Under the pieces are notes generated by a model that saw only the letters and a program-made list of their open reading frames with translations, made no database searches and was not told where the DNA came from. This document shows, one piece after another, positions 1 to 6,066 of a DNA stretch of 6,180 nucleotides (position 1 is its first letter; the number at the start of each line of letters is the position of its first letter). The position numbers were made by a program, and so were the translations under genes. The DNA is from Corallincola sp. Lineage in GTDB: Bacteria > Pseudomonadota > Gammaproteobacteria > Enterobacterales > Neiellaceae. The stretch is from NCBI GenBank assembly GCA_017998495.1, contig JAGOCY010000090.1, forward strand, positions 1 through 6,180. Reading direction: 5' to 3'.

Positions 1-1
1 C

Positions 2-448
2 TGCGACGTCGGTGTCTGGCTCGGCGACAAAGGCAATGAGTTCGGTGCCACCACTGGCCGCCGCCGCCGTTGCGGCTGGTTTGATGCCGTGGTGATGCGC
101 CGTAGCGTCCAGATCAACTCCATCACCGGTCTCTGTCTGACCAAGCTGGATGTGCTGGATGGCCTCAAAGAGGTGAAGATCTGCACCGGTTACCGTCAGC
201 CGGATGGCTCGGTCAGCCATGTGCCGCCGTTCGCCGCTGAGGACTATGCCGTTGTTGAGCCGGTGTACGAGAGCATGCCGGGCTGGAGTGGCAGCACTTT
301 TGGTGTGACCCGCTTTGCCGATCTGCCGGCGGAGGCTCAGGCCTACATCAAGCGCATCGAGCAGCTGCTGGAGGTGCCGGTTGACATCATCTCCACCGGC
401 CCTGACCGCGTCGAGACCATCATTGTGCGCGATCCGTTCGCCAGCTAA
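2..448 (+). CDS. purA: Adenylosuccinate synthetase, C-terminal part (5' end outside window)
   Basis: This is the last 148 codons of PurA, which joins IMP and aspartate using GTP to make adenylosuccinate, the first committed step from IMP to AMP, in the cytoplasm. The frame is open from the left edge and ends at TAA 446-448. Visible family signatures are GATTGRRRR (about residues 16-24 of the fragment), the arginine-rich loop that contacts aspartate and [12 protein letters not shown], which belongs to the GTP/guanine-binding part; [11 protein letters not shown]; and the C-terminal STGPDR followed by a DPF-type end. E. coli PurA is about 432 residues, so roughly the last third is seen here, and nothing suggests damage. 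A terminator-like hairpin follows 18 nt after the stop, and motX is next on the same strand. Identification is very secure from sequence alone. Confidence 0.97.
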   Translation, partial: CDVGVWLGDKGNEFGATTGRRRRCGWFDAVVMRRSVQINSITGLCLTKLDVLDGLKEVKICTGYRQPDGSVSHVPPFAAEDYAVVEPVYESMPGWSGSTFGVTRFADLPAEAQAYIKRIEQLLEVPVDIISTGPDRVETIIVRDPFAS

Positions 449-465
449 GCGCTGCTTGGCTGCTG

Positions 466-498
466 ACAGCGCCCGCCCTTGTGCGGGCGTTGCTGTTT
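466..498 (+). terminator. Probable intrinsic terminator after purA
   Basis: The arm GCCCGC (471-476) pairs with GCGGGC (483-488) across a 6-nt loop. The stem continues as ACAGC (466-470) with GCTGT (492-496) after a 3-nt bulge on the right side. A short T-rich tail (496-498, then GT) follows, which is weaker than a classical U-tract. The position 18 nt after the purA stop fits termination, perhaps incomplete. Confidence 0.6.
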
Positions 499-504
499 GT
501 GGGC

Positions 505-520
505 TGGCGCTTTGGGCGCT
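505..520 (+). promoter_or_regulatory. Possible sigma-54 (-24/-12) promoter for motX
   Basis: The segment TGGCGCTTTGGGCGCT has GG (506-507) and GC (518-519) separated by exactly 10 nt, the spacing required for RpoN promoters, and begins with TGGC as in the consensus. The -12 side lacks the usual TT before GC. Polar flagellar genes in Vibrio and Aeromonas use RpoN or FliA promoters. The region is GC-rich, so a chance match is quite possible. No FliA-type element was seen. Confidence 0.22.
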
Positions 521-564
521 GAGGAACAATTCTTGCTGTAACGGCTTGCTGTCAAATCATCGTC

Positions 565-568
565 GGAG
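565..568 (+). promoter_or_regulatory. Ribosome binding site deciding the motX start
   Basis: GGAG lies 6 nt upstream of the GTG at 575, normal spacing. It directly abuts the alternative in-frame TTG at 569, which leaves no spacer. This favours the GTG start. Confidence 0.6.
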
Positions 569-574
569 TTGAAC

Positions 575-1207
575 GTGCGCCTCACGCCGCTTGCCCTGTT
601 GCTTGCCACTCTGCCTGCGCTGGCCCAAGAGCCGGAAACAGCGCCGCCGCTGGTGGCGGTGCAGGCCTATACCCAGGATGAACTGGCCGAGCTGATCCGG
701 GCTAAGCGTCATCTGACCCAGGTGAAGGCCGATAAGTGCCAGCTGGTTGACGACATCGAGGCGCGGGCGGTCAAGCTCAAGGAACCGACCTACCAGTTCC
801 TCTACGGCGACATGCTGGCCTGGGGGGTGTGCTACCCGGCCGATGGCGCTCTCGGCCTGCATTACATCAAGGAGGCCGCGGGCCAAGGCTTGCCTGAGGC
901 GCTGGAGCAGCTTGGCCGTTACTATCGCGATGGTACCCTGGTCCAGGCCGACGAGACCCGCGCCATCCTCTACACCCGTGAAGCGGCTTCCCTTGGCAAT
1001 CTTGATGCCCAGCTGGCGCTGGCGGAGATGTTGCTGGCCGGTAAAGGTTCGCCCTACGACTACAGCGATGCCTATCGCTGGCTGCACCATGCCGTGATCA
1101 CCGATCCCAAGGTCCATGCCAAAGCTAAAAAACTGCTGAAGCGGCTGGCTGGCGAGATGCCGGCGGCCGCAGTGGAGCGCGCCAAGCGCCCGCCCGAGCT
1201 GCAGTAA
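575..1207 (+). CDS. motX: MotX, Sel1-repeat protein of the sodium-driven polar flagellar motor
   Basis: MotX works in the periplasm with MotY in the T-ring of polar flagellar basal bodies, where it helps hold the PomA/PomB stator around the rotor; this is known from Vibrio and Aeromonas. The product is 210 residues from GTG 575, close to the usual MotX length of about 210. Residues 1-17 are a signal peptide (cleavage after ALA). The stretch KADKCQLVDDI and then YQFLYGDMLAWGVC closely match remembered Vibrio MotX; the cysteines C55 and C86 may form a disulfide. Two Sel1-type repeats follow at about residues 90-160 (for example YIKEAAGQGLPEAL and TREAASLGNLDAQLALAEML), then DAYRWLHHA and a basic C-terminus with AKRPPE. 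The GTG start is preferred over TTG 569 because of GGAG spacing. It stands alone between purA and the metal module; a neighbouring purA is, from memory, common for motX. Confidence 0.92.
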   Translation: MRLTPLALLLATLPALAQEPETAPPLVAVQAYTQDELAELIRAKRHLTQVKADKCQLVDDIEARAVKLKEPTYQFLYGDMLAWGVCYPADGALGLHYIKEAAGQGLPEALEQLGRYYRDGTLVQADETRAILYTREAASLGNLDAQLALAEMLLAGKGSPYDYSDAYRWLHHAVITDPKVHAKAKKLLKRLAGEMPAAAVERAKRPPELQ

Positions 1208-1284
1208 CTGTCACCGCGCAGAGGTTGCGCCAGCTCACAAAAACGGCCAGAGTAGCGCCATTGAGGTGAGGGGGTAGCAACCGG

Positions 1285-1569
1285 GTGTTGAGGCTGTTCG
1301 CACGGCGCCATCTGTGGCTGCTGTTAGCTGCGCTGCTGATGTTGCAAGGGCTGATGCTCTGGCACCACCACGAGCACCCGTTTCACACCCATGCTGAACC
1401 TCCTTGCGTTATTCACCAGCTCAGCCAGATGGCAGCTGGTTCCCTGCTGTTGCTCCTCGCCGTGCCTCGCCTGTGGCGTCGGCTGGCAGTGGTCAATGTT
1501 GCCGCATTGCTGCTGTCGTTCATGCCGCGCCGTTATGGCCATAGCCGCGCCCCGCCTGCCTGCTGCTGA
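1285..1569 (+). CDS. Small His-rich membrane protein at the head of the metal-uptake cluster
   Basis: I do not recognise a named gene. The 94-residue product starts at GTG 1285, 10 nt after the strong Shine-Dalgarno AGGGGG (1269-1274); an in-frame TTG follows directly at 1288. The N-terminus is basic (RLFARRH), then comes a hydrophobic helix (about 10-26), then a metal-ligand-rich segment with six histidines in ten residues (HHHEHPFHTH, 27-36) followed by C41 and H44. Further hydrophobic segments lie at about 50-62 and 67-79, and the C-terminus reads RRYGHSRAPPACC. The layout (helix, His/Cys segment, helix, terminal RAPP-like motif) resembles small DUF2946-type proteins found near copper and zinc transport genes, but that assignment is weak. 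It is upstream of, and on the same strand as, the barrel, binding-protein and permease genes (53-nt gap), so a metal-handling or sensing accessory role is inferred. Confidence 0.72.
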   Translation: MLRLFARRHLWLLLAALLMLQGLMLWHHHEHPFHTHAEPPCVIHQLSQMAAGSLLLLLAVPRLWRRLAVVNVAALLLSFMPRRYGHSRAPPACC

Positions 1570-1622
1570 TCCGCCTGCTTAGTTCCTGATTATTTTTTCG
1601 TCTTTTGTTGCGGAGATGCATC

Positions 1623-2819
1623 ATGCGTTTTGCTCTGGCTGTGCTGCCGTTGGCGGTAGCTTCATCTTTGGCTCAGGCCAACCCGGTTTCCAATCTCAAC
1701 ATCAGCGGCATTCTGAATGGCGGCTACACGGTGCGCGACAGCGAACCAGAGAGCATCGGCGGTTATCCGCTGTCGGGCCACGGCGGTGCCCTGCCTGAGG
1801 GGTTCTGGCTCGACCATACCGAGTTGGCCCTGAGCGGTAACGTCGATGACCTGTTCTACGGCAAGTTGACCACAGTGCTGGAGAGCCACGACGGCGAAAC
1901 CGAGCTGGAACTGGAGGAGGCCTTCATCCAGACCCTGTCGCTGCCGGCTGGCCTTGGGGTGCGGGCCGGCCGTTTTCTGGCCGAGGTTGGCTATCTCAAC
2001 AGCAAGCATGCCCATACCGACTACTTCGCCGACCGGCCGCTACCGGCCCAGGCCTTTCTCGGTGGCCACTATTTTGATGACGGGGTGCGCCTGAACTGGG
2101 TGGCGCCCACCGATCTCTATCTGGAGCTGGGGGCTGAAGCCTTCGCCGGCACCAACTTCCCGGCCGCGTCCGGTGAGCGGGTGGGGGCCACCAATCTGTT
2201 TGCCAATCTCGGCGGTGACATTGGCAGCAGCCAGAGCTGGCAGACCAGCCTCTCCTGGCTGCAGGCCGATGCCGACCCGGACCACTGCAGCGCCGACGCG
2301 CATGCTCATGGCCATGAGGAGGAGCATGAGGGCGATCACGAGGGCGAGGAGGAGCACGACGAGGAGCATGGCCACGGCATCGACATCTGCGGCTTCAAGG
2401 GTGACCGCGACCTGCTGGTGGCGGCTGCAGTGTGGAAATGGGCGCCGGGTGGTAACTTCAAGTACCAATCGCTGACGGTGCAGGGTGAGTTCTATCGTCA
2501 GGATGAGCGCGGCGAGATGGCTCACGATGACCATTTTGATCAGTGGCGCCAGACCTCCTATGGCGGTTATCTGAGTGCGGCCTGGCAGTTCAACCCCAAC
2601 TGGACCCTGGGGGTACGCGGTAGCTACGTCGAACCCGGTGATGGTTATGGCGACGACAAGGCTACGGCCTATGACGCCATGATCCAGTACAACCACAGCC
2701 ATTTCAGCACGGTACGCCTGCAGTACAGCCGTGAAGAGCGCGACATCGGCGTGCGTGATGATGTGCTGACCCTGCAATACTTGATGAGCCTGGGAGATCA
2801 TGGTGCGCACCAGTTCTAA
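1623..2819 (+). CDS. Outer-membrane beta-barrel protein with His/acid-rich metal-binding loop
   Basis: The 398-residue product starts at ATG 1623, seven nt after CGGAG (1611-1615); the frame extends upstream only to weak TTG codons. Residues 1-19 are a signal peptide (cleavage after AQA). The mature part alternates strand-like stretches and polar turns, for example LNISGILNGGYTVRD, GKLTTVLESHDGETELELE and GVRAGRFLAEVGYLNSKHAH, and ends in phenylalanine, as outer-membrane barrels recognised by BAM usually do. No plug domain or TonB box is visible and it is too short for a TonB-dependent receptor, so a porin-like channel is more likely. Between C222 and C256 lies a 33-residue segment holding 8 His and 14 Asp/Glu. 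The last 20 nt overlap the binding-protein gene. A role in letting zinc or another divalent metal across the outer membrane is inferred from this loop and the neighbours. It may match database entries named only as hypothetical or porin. Confidence 0.85.
   Translation: MRFALAVLPLAVASSLAQANPVSNLNISGILNGGYTVRDSEPESIGGYPLSGHGGALPEGFWLDHTELALSGNVDDLFYGKLTTVLESHDGETELELEEAFIQTLSLPAGLGVRAGRFLAEVGYLNSKHAHTDYFADRPLPAQAFLGGHYFDDGVRLNWVAPTDLYLELGAEAFAGTNFPAASGERVGATNLFANLGGDIGSSQSWQTSLSWLQADADPDHCSADAHAHGHEEEHEGDHEGEEEHDEEHGHGIDICGFKGDRDLLVAAAVWKWAPGGNFKYQSLTVQGEFYRQDERGEMAHDDHFDQWRQTSYGGYLSAAWQFNPNWTLGVRGSYVEPGDGYGDDKATAYDAMIQYNHSHFSTVRLQYSREERDIGVRDDVLTLQYLMSLGDHGAHQF
2257..2397 (+). other. Segment encoding the Cys-framed His/Glu/Asp-rich loop of the barrel protein
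   Basis: Within the barrel gene, about residues 212-258 contain a low-complexity run of His, Glu, Asp and Gly codons. It is bracketed by C222 (2286-2288) and C256 (2388-2390), the two cysteines nearest to it. Such His/acid segments bind Zn, Ni or Cu in other transport proteins such as ZnuA. Here it would be a surface or periplasmic loop between two strands, possibly closed by a disulfide. Confidence 0.7.
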
Positions 2820-3717
2820 GTGGGGCTGGCTGCTGCTGGCCATGATCGCGGCGACGCCGGCCCAGGCCTCGCTGCGTATCTTTGCCTGTGAGCCGGAGTG
2901 GGGCGCGCTGGCCCGTGAGCTGATGCCGGAGGCCACCATAGATGTGGCCACCAGCGCCTACCAGGACCCGCACTTCGTGCAGGCCCGGCCCAGCCTGATC
3001 GCCAAGGTGCGGCAGGCGGACCTAGCGGTCTGTACCGGTGCTGAACTGGAGGTCGGCTGGTTGCCGGCGTTGCTGCTCAAGGCTAACAACAAAGCCCTGA
3101 CCCCGACGGGTCAGGGGCTGTTCTATGCCGCCGACCAGGTGGACAAGCTGGATGTGATGGTCCATGTGGATCGCTCCATGGGTGATGTCCATGCGGGCGG
3201 CAACCCGCATATCCATTTGTCGCCGCAGCGGGTGCTGCAGGTGGCGGAGGCGCTGGCGCAGCGGCTGCAGCAACTGGCCCCGGCTGACAGGGCGGCCATT
3301 GGCAGTCGGCTGGCTGACTTCCGCCAGCGCTGGCAGACGGCGATGGCGCGCTGGCAGCAGCAGGGCCAGCCGCTCAAGGGGATGAGGCTGGTGGCCTATC
3401 ACAGCAGCTACCGCTACCTGTTTGACTGGCTGGGCATTGAGCAGGTGGGCGATCTGGAACCCAAGCCAGGGTTGCCGCCCACCAGTGGCCATCTGGCCAG
3501 TCTGCTGGCGCAGCTGAAAAGCCAACCGCCGCAGGCTGTGGTTCACACCCCCTACCAGCAGGCCCAGGCGGCTGAATGGCTGAGTAGTCAGCTGCAGGTG
3601 CCGGTACTGGCGCTGCCGTACACCATCGATGACGCAGCAGTGACGGACCTGTTCGCCCTCTATGATCAGCTGCTGGCCGCACTGGGCCTGCTGGCGGTTA
3701 GCCATGCAGCTGGCTGA
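2800..3717 (+). CDS. Metal ABC transporter substrate-binding protein (ZnuA/TroA-like, cluster A-I)
   Basis: This is a periplasmic binding protein for Zn or Mn that hands metal to a partner ABC permease. The product is 305 residues from ATG 2800. A signal peptide covers residues 1-23 (cleavage after AQA). The mature protein opens with LRIFACEPEWGALA, which I remember from a proteobacterial subgroup of ZnuA-like proteins. Candidate metal ligands, placed as in the family, are H58 in QDPHF, H137 in GNPHIHLSP (H139 nearby) and H201 in VAYHSSYRYLFDWLG; the fourth ligand may be D in the late YTIDDA segment. It lacks the long His/acid loop of classical ZnuA, keeping only scattered His before H137. 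GGGAG (2792-2796) lies 3 nt before the ATG but 6 nt before a GTG at 2803, so the true start may be 2803. It overlaps the barrel gene by 20 nt and the permease by 14 nt, implying translational coupling. The metal is inferred, not shown. Confidence 0.9.
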   Translation: MVRTSSKWGWLLLAMIAATPAQASLRIFACEPEWGALARELMPEATIDVATSAYQDPHFVQARPSLIAKVRQADLAVCTGAELEVGWLPALLLKANNKALTPTGQGLFYAADQVDKLDVMVHVDRSMGDVHAGGNPHIHLSPQRVLQVAEALAQRLQQLAPADRAAIGSRLADFRQRWQTAMARWQQQGQPLKGMRLVAYHSSYRYLFDWLGIEQVGDLEPKPGLPPTSGHLASLLAQLKSQPPQAVVHTPYQQAQAAEWLSSQLQVPVLALPYTIDDAAVTDLFALYDQLLAALGLLAVSHAAG

Positions 3718-4471
3718 TCTGTTGATCTTGGCTCCGGGGCTGGCCGCAGGCGCGGCCATTCTCGCCAGCCATGTGCAACTGGGGCAACAGGTGCTCAAGC
3801 GCGGCATCATCTTCATCGATCTGGCGGTGGCCCAATGGGCCGCCATCGGCGCGCTGCTGGCCGGGCTGTGGTTTGGTGACGAAGTGTCGCCATGGCTCAG
3901 CGGCGCTGTCGCGGCGGCCTTTGCCCTGGCTGGTGCTTTTGGCCTGGCCTGGCTGGAAGGGCGGGTGGTGCAGCTGGAGGCGATCATCGGTGTGCTCTAT
4001 GTGTTGGCCGCTACCGGAGCCCTGCTGTTGCTGGCTCAGGACCCTCATGGTGGTGAGACCCTCAAGCGCTCGCTGTCGGGCGAAATGCTGTGGCTGACCT
4101 GGCCCAGCCTGTGGCCGTGGCTGCTGCTTCATCTGGCGCTGGCGCTGCTGCTATGGTGGCGGCCGCAGCTGCTGGCGGGCTGGCACTTTTACCCGCTGTT
4201 TGCCGTGGCCATTACGGCGGCGGTGCCGCTGGTTGGGGTATTTCTGGTCTTCACGTCGCTGGTGGTGCCAGCGCTGGCGGTGCGTCACCTTAGTCGTGGC
4301 TGGGCGTTGCTGGTCGCCTGGGCGCTGGGGGTTAGCGGCTATCTGAGCGGTTTGGCGCTGTCGTTGCTGCTCGACTGGCCAACCGGGGCGACCGTGGTCT
4401 GGACCATGGCGGTTGCCGCCTTGCTGCTGGTGATGGTGCGTCGCGGCCGTCAACTCATTCGCGCAGGATAA
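3704..4471 (+). CDS. Metal ABC transporter permease, ABC-3 family (ZnuB-like)
   Basis: This is the inner-membrane channel partner of the preceding binding protein. The product is 255 residues from ATG 3704, close to the usual 260-280 for ZnuB/TroC permeases. The frame is open upstream to 3662, but that extension (CWPHWACWR) is unlike the family, while MQLADLLILAPGLAAG is a normal start. About seven to eight hydrophobic helices are seen. Family marks are the GQQVLKRGIIFIDLAVAQWA stretch after helix 1, corresponding to the coupling region near the D-x-LAH-type motif; VGVFLVFTSLVVPALAVRH near residue 185; and LDWPTGATVVW near the end. The ribosome site is weak, consistent with coupling to the upstream gene whose stop is 14 nt inside. 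No ATPase gene follows; the next gene is on the opposite strand and overlaps this one's end by 17 nt. Confidence 0.9.
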   Translation: MQLADLLILAPGLAAGAAILASHVQLGQQVLKRGIIFIDLAVAQWAAIGALLAGLWFGDEVSPWLSGAVAAAFALAGAFGLAWLEGRVVQLEAIIGVLYVLAATGALLLLAQDPHGGETLKRSLSGEMLWLTWPSLWPWLLLHLALALLLWWRPQLLAGWHFYPLFAVAITAAVPLVGVFLVFTSLVVPALAVRHLSRGWALLVAWALGVSGYLSGLALSLLLDWPTGATVVWTMAVAALLLVMVRRGRQLIRAG

Positions 4472-4796
4472 AGAACAGGGCGCCGAGGATGCACAGGCAG
4501 GCCCACAGATAGTTGAGTTTGAACGGCTCTTTCAGATAGAAGATGGCAAAAGGCACAAACACGCCGAGCGCGACCACCTCCTGCATGATCTTGAGTTGGG
4601 CGCCGCTGAAGTGGGCATAACCATAGCGGTTGGTGGGTACCTGGATCAGGTATTCAAAAAAGGCGATGCCCCAGCTCACCAGCGCCGCCAGTAGCCAGGT
4701 ACGGGTGTTCATGCTCTTCAAATGGCCATACCAGGCGAAGGTCATGAACAGGTTAGAGAGGGTCAGCCCGCCAAAGACGATGATAAAGTGAATCAT
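4455..4796 (-). CDS. DUF486 (COG3169) small DMT-type membrane protein
   Basis: The 113-residue product on the minus strand starts at ATG 4796-4794, with GAGGT (4806-4802) 5 nt upstream. Four hydrophobic helices are visible at about 4-22, 33-50, 70-87 and 94-111, the layout of a half-size drug/metabolite transporter. Signatures remembered for DUF486 are AWYGHLK (21-27), EYLIQVPTNRYGY (48-60) and LKIMQEV (68-74). The biochemical function of the family is unknown to me; transport is only inferred from topology, and such small proteins usually act as dimers. It converges with the metal permease gene (17-nt overlap of the 3' ends) and is divergent from the methyltransferase gene with a 68-nt gap, so it is probably its own transcription unit rather than part of the metal module. 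Confidence 0.9.
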   Translation of the reverse strand: MIHFIIVFGGLTLSNLFMTFAWYGHLKSMNTRTWLLAALVSWGIAFFEYLIQVPTNRYGYAHFSGAQLKIMQEVVALGVFVPFAIFYLKEPFKLNYLWACLCILGALFFILRE

Positions 4797-4818
4797 CTGT
4801 TACCTCATGTTGTCTGCC

Positions 4819-4842
4819 CCGCCACTATGTCGGCGGTGGCGG
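4819..4842. repeat. Inverted repeat (hairpin) in the divergent intergenic region
   Basis: CCGCCAC (4819-4825) and GTGGCGG (4836-4842) are perfect 7-bp complements with a 10-nt loop. It sits between the two divergent starts and 4 nt before the ATG at 4847. It could be a regulatory site or an RNA hairpin in the methyltransferase leader; it has no T-run, so it is not a terminator. Confidence 0.45.
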
Positions 4843-4853
4843 CGCCATGACAA

Positions 4854-4860
4854 GAGGTGA
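4854..4860 (+). promoter_or_regulatory. Strong ribosome binding site deciding the methyltransferase start
   Basis: GAGGTGA is complementary to seven bases of the 16S 3' end. Its GAGG core is 7 nt upstream of TTG 4865 and lies downstream of the in-frame ATG at 4847, which itself has only weak upstream purines and a hairpin. This favours TTG 4865. Confidence 0.5.
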
Positions 4861-4864
4861 GCCC

Positions 4865-6064
4865 TTGTCCGTTGCATCTGTTGTCCATCTGCAGCAGCTG
4901 GCCGCCGTGCTGGTGGCTCACCAGCCCCTGTGGCGCGTGCCCCCCTTTCACTGCCGGCAGTTGCCCTGGGCCGAAGCTTATCCAGCACTGGCGGCGCTGG
5001 TAAGCGGGCTGAACGAGGCGGAGTGCGAGCAGCTGGAGCGCGAGCCGCAGCAGCTGACCGCACTTCTGGGGCCGCTGGTCGAGGGCAACGTTGACTGGTC
5101 GGCATTGCTGATGGTGGATGAACTGGCCGTACCCATTGAGCCGTCGCCACCGGCGTGGCTGGCCAGTGGCGTCGGTGGTCGTAAGTGGGGCCAGATCAGC
5201 GCCTTTGCCGCCGCCGTCGATGGCGGCCGCCAGCAGCCGCTGCTGGAGTGGTGCGCCGGTAAAGGCCATCTCGGCCGGTTGCTGGCGTGGCAGGGTAAGG
5301 GGCCATTGCAGTCGCTGGAGTGGCAGCCGCAGCTGTGTGCCGAGGGCCAACAACTGGCCACGGCGGCCGCGTTGCCACAGCAGTTTGTCTGCGGCGATGT
5401 GCTTGCTGCAGACAGTGACCGCCATCTGCGCGGGGTCGCTGGGGTGGTCGCCCTGCATGCCTGCGGCGATCTCCATGGTCGTTTGCTCCACCATGCCGTG
5501 AGCCAGCGCTTGCCGGAGCTGTGGCTGGCCCCCTGTTGCTACCATCTGACCACCGCCAGCCACTATCAGCCGTTCTCTGAGTATTGGCCTGACGCCCTGC
5601 ACCTGCGCCGTGACGAGCTGCAGCTGGCAGTACAGGAGAGTGCCACCGGTGGTGCCCGCATTGATCGCCTGCGTTGGCGTGAGCGCCAGTTCCGGCTGGC
5701 CTTTGATGCCCTGCAGCGTCAGCTGCGCGGGGTAAACGCCTATCTGCCGGTGCCCAGTGTGGCCAAGAGCTTGATCAGCGGCTCTTTCGCCGACTTTGCC
5801 CGGTGGGCCGCCGAGCGCAAGGGGCTAAGGCTACCTGCTGTGGTGGATGACCACCACTGGTTGGCGGAAGGCGAACGACGCCTGTTGCTGGTGGCCCGGC
5901 TGGAACTGGTGCGTCACCTGTTTCGCAGGCCGTTGGAGTTGCTGCTGGTGCTTGATCGGTTGTTGTATCTGCAGCAGGCGGGCTATCAGGTCAGCCTGCA
6001 CACCTTCTGCGAACGCCAGCTGTCACCGCGTAACCTGCTGCTGCACGCCCGGCGTAGCACATAA
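4865..6064 (+). CDS. SAM-dependent methyltransferase of the METTL25/RRNAD1-like (Methyltransf_32) group
   Basis: The product is 399 residues from TTG 4865 (or 405 from ATG 4847; the TTG has the better ribosome site). A leader region of about 110 residues precedes a class I methyltransferase fold. The SAM-binding loop reads LLEWCAGKGHLGRLL (E128, G132, G134). VVALHACGDLHGRLLHH follows (H198, C200, D202), then LAPCCYHL (C224, C225, Y226, H227). The HxCGDL and CCYH pair is what I remember from eukaryotic METTL25/RRNAD1-type proteins and bacterial relatives, and CC-H motifs also occur in Trm13 tRNA methyltransferases. The C-terminal 150 residues are rich in Arg and Leu, with NAYLPVPSVAKSLISGSF, and may bind substrate. 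The substrate is unknown; RNA or protein are both possible. The gene is monocistronic, divergent from DUF486, and followed by a probable terminator. Confidence 0.86.
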   Translation: MSVASVVHLQQLAAVLVAHQPLWRVPPFHCRQLPWAEAYPALAALVSGLNEAECEQLEREPQQLTALLGPLVEGNVDWSALLMVDELAVPIEPSPPAWLASGVGGRKWGQISAFAAAVDGGRQQPLLEWCAGKGHLGRLLAWQGKGPLQSLEWQPQLCAEGQQLATAAALPQQFVCGDVLAADSDRHLRGVAGVVALHACGDLHGRLLHHAVSQRLPELWLAPCCYHLTTASHYQPFSEYWPDALHLRRDELQLAVQESATGGARIDRLRWRERQFRLAFDALQRQLRGVNAYLPVPSVAKSLISGSFADFARWAAERKGLRLPAVVDDHHWLAEGERRLLLVARLELVRHLFRRPLELLLVLDRLLYLQQAGYQVSLHTFCERQLSPRNLLLHARRST

Positions 6065-6066
6065 TT

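Noticed and set aside
557..1117. 186-codon open frame on the minus strand
   Set aside because: It is antisense to motX, which matches its family along the full length.
1208..1284. Zur operator or clear promoter for the metal module
   Set aside because: No AT-rich palindrome resembling the gammaproteobacterial Zur box and no good -35/-10 pair was found here or in 1570-1622. GCGCA/TGCGC (1216-1230) forms a small stem but lacks a T-run, so it is not called a terminator.
1591..1598. Run of six T before the barrel gene as a terminator
   Set aside because: There is no GC-rich stem directly upstream; it is more likely simply an AT-rich leader.
1623..2819. TonB-dependent receptor (ZnuD-like)
   Set aside because: At 398 residues, with no TonB box and no plug domain visible, it is too short for that family.
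2040..2951. 303-codon open frame on the minus strand across the barrel and binding-protein genes
   Set aside because: It is antisense to two well-supported genes, has no recognisable motif and fits the long shadow frames expected in GC-rich DNA.
3022..3987. 321-codon open frame on the minus strand
   Set aside because: It covers the binding-protein and permease genes, which have clear family motifs; the translation is Gln/Arg/His-rich shadow sequence.
4805..5602. 265-codon open frame on the minus strand
   Set aside because: It is antisense to the methyltransferase gene, whose SAM-binding motifs are clear; no domain is visible in the shadow.
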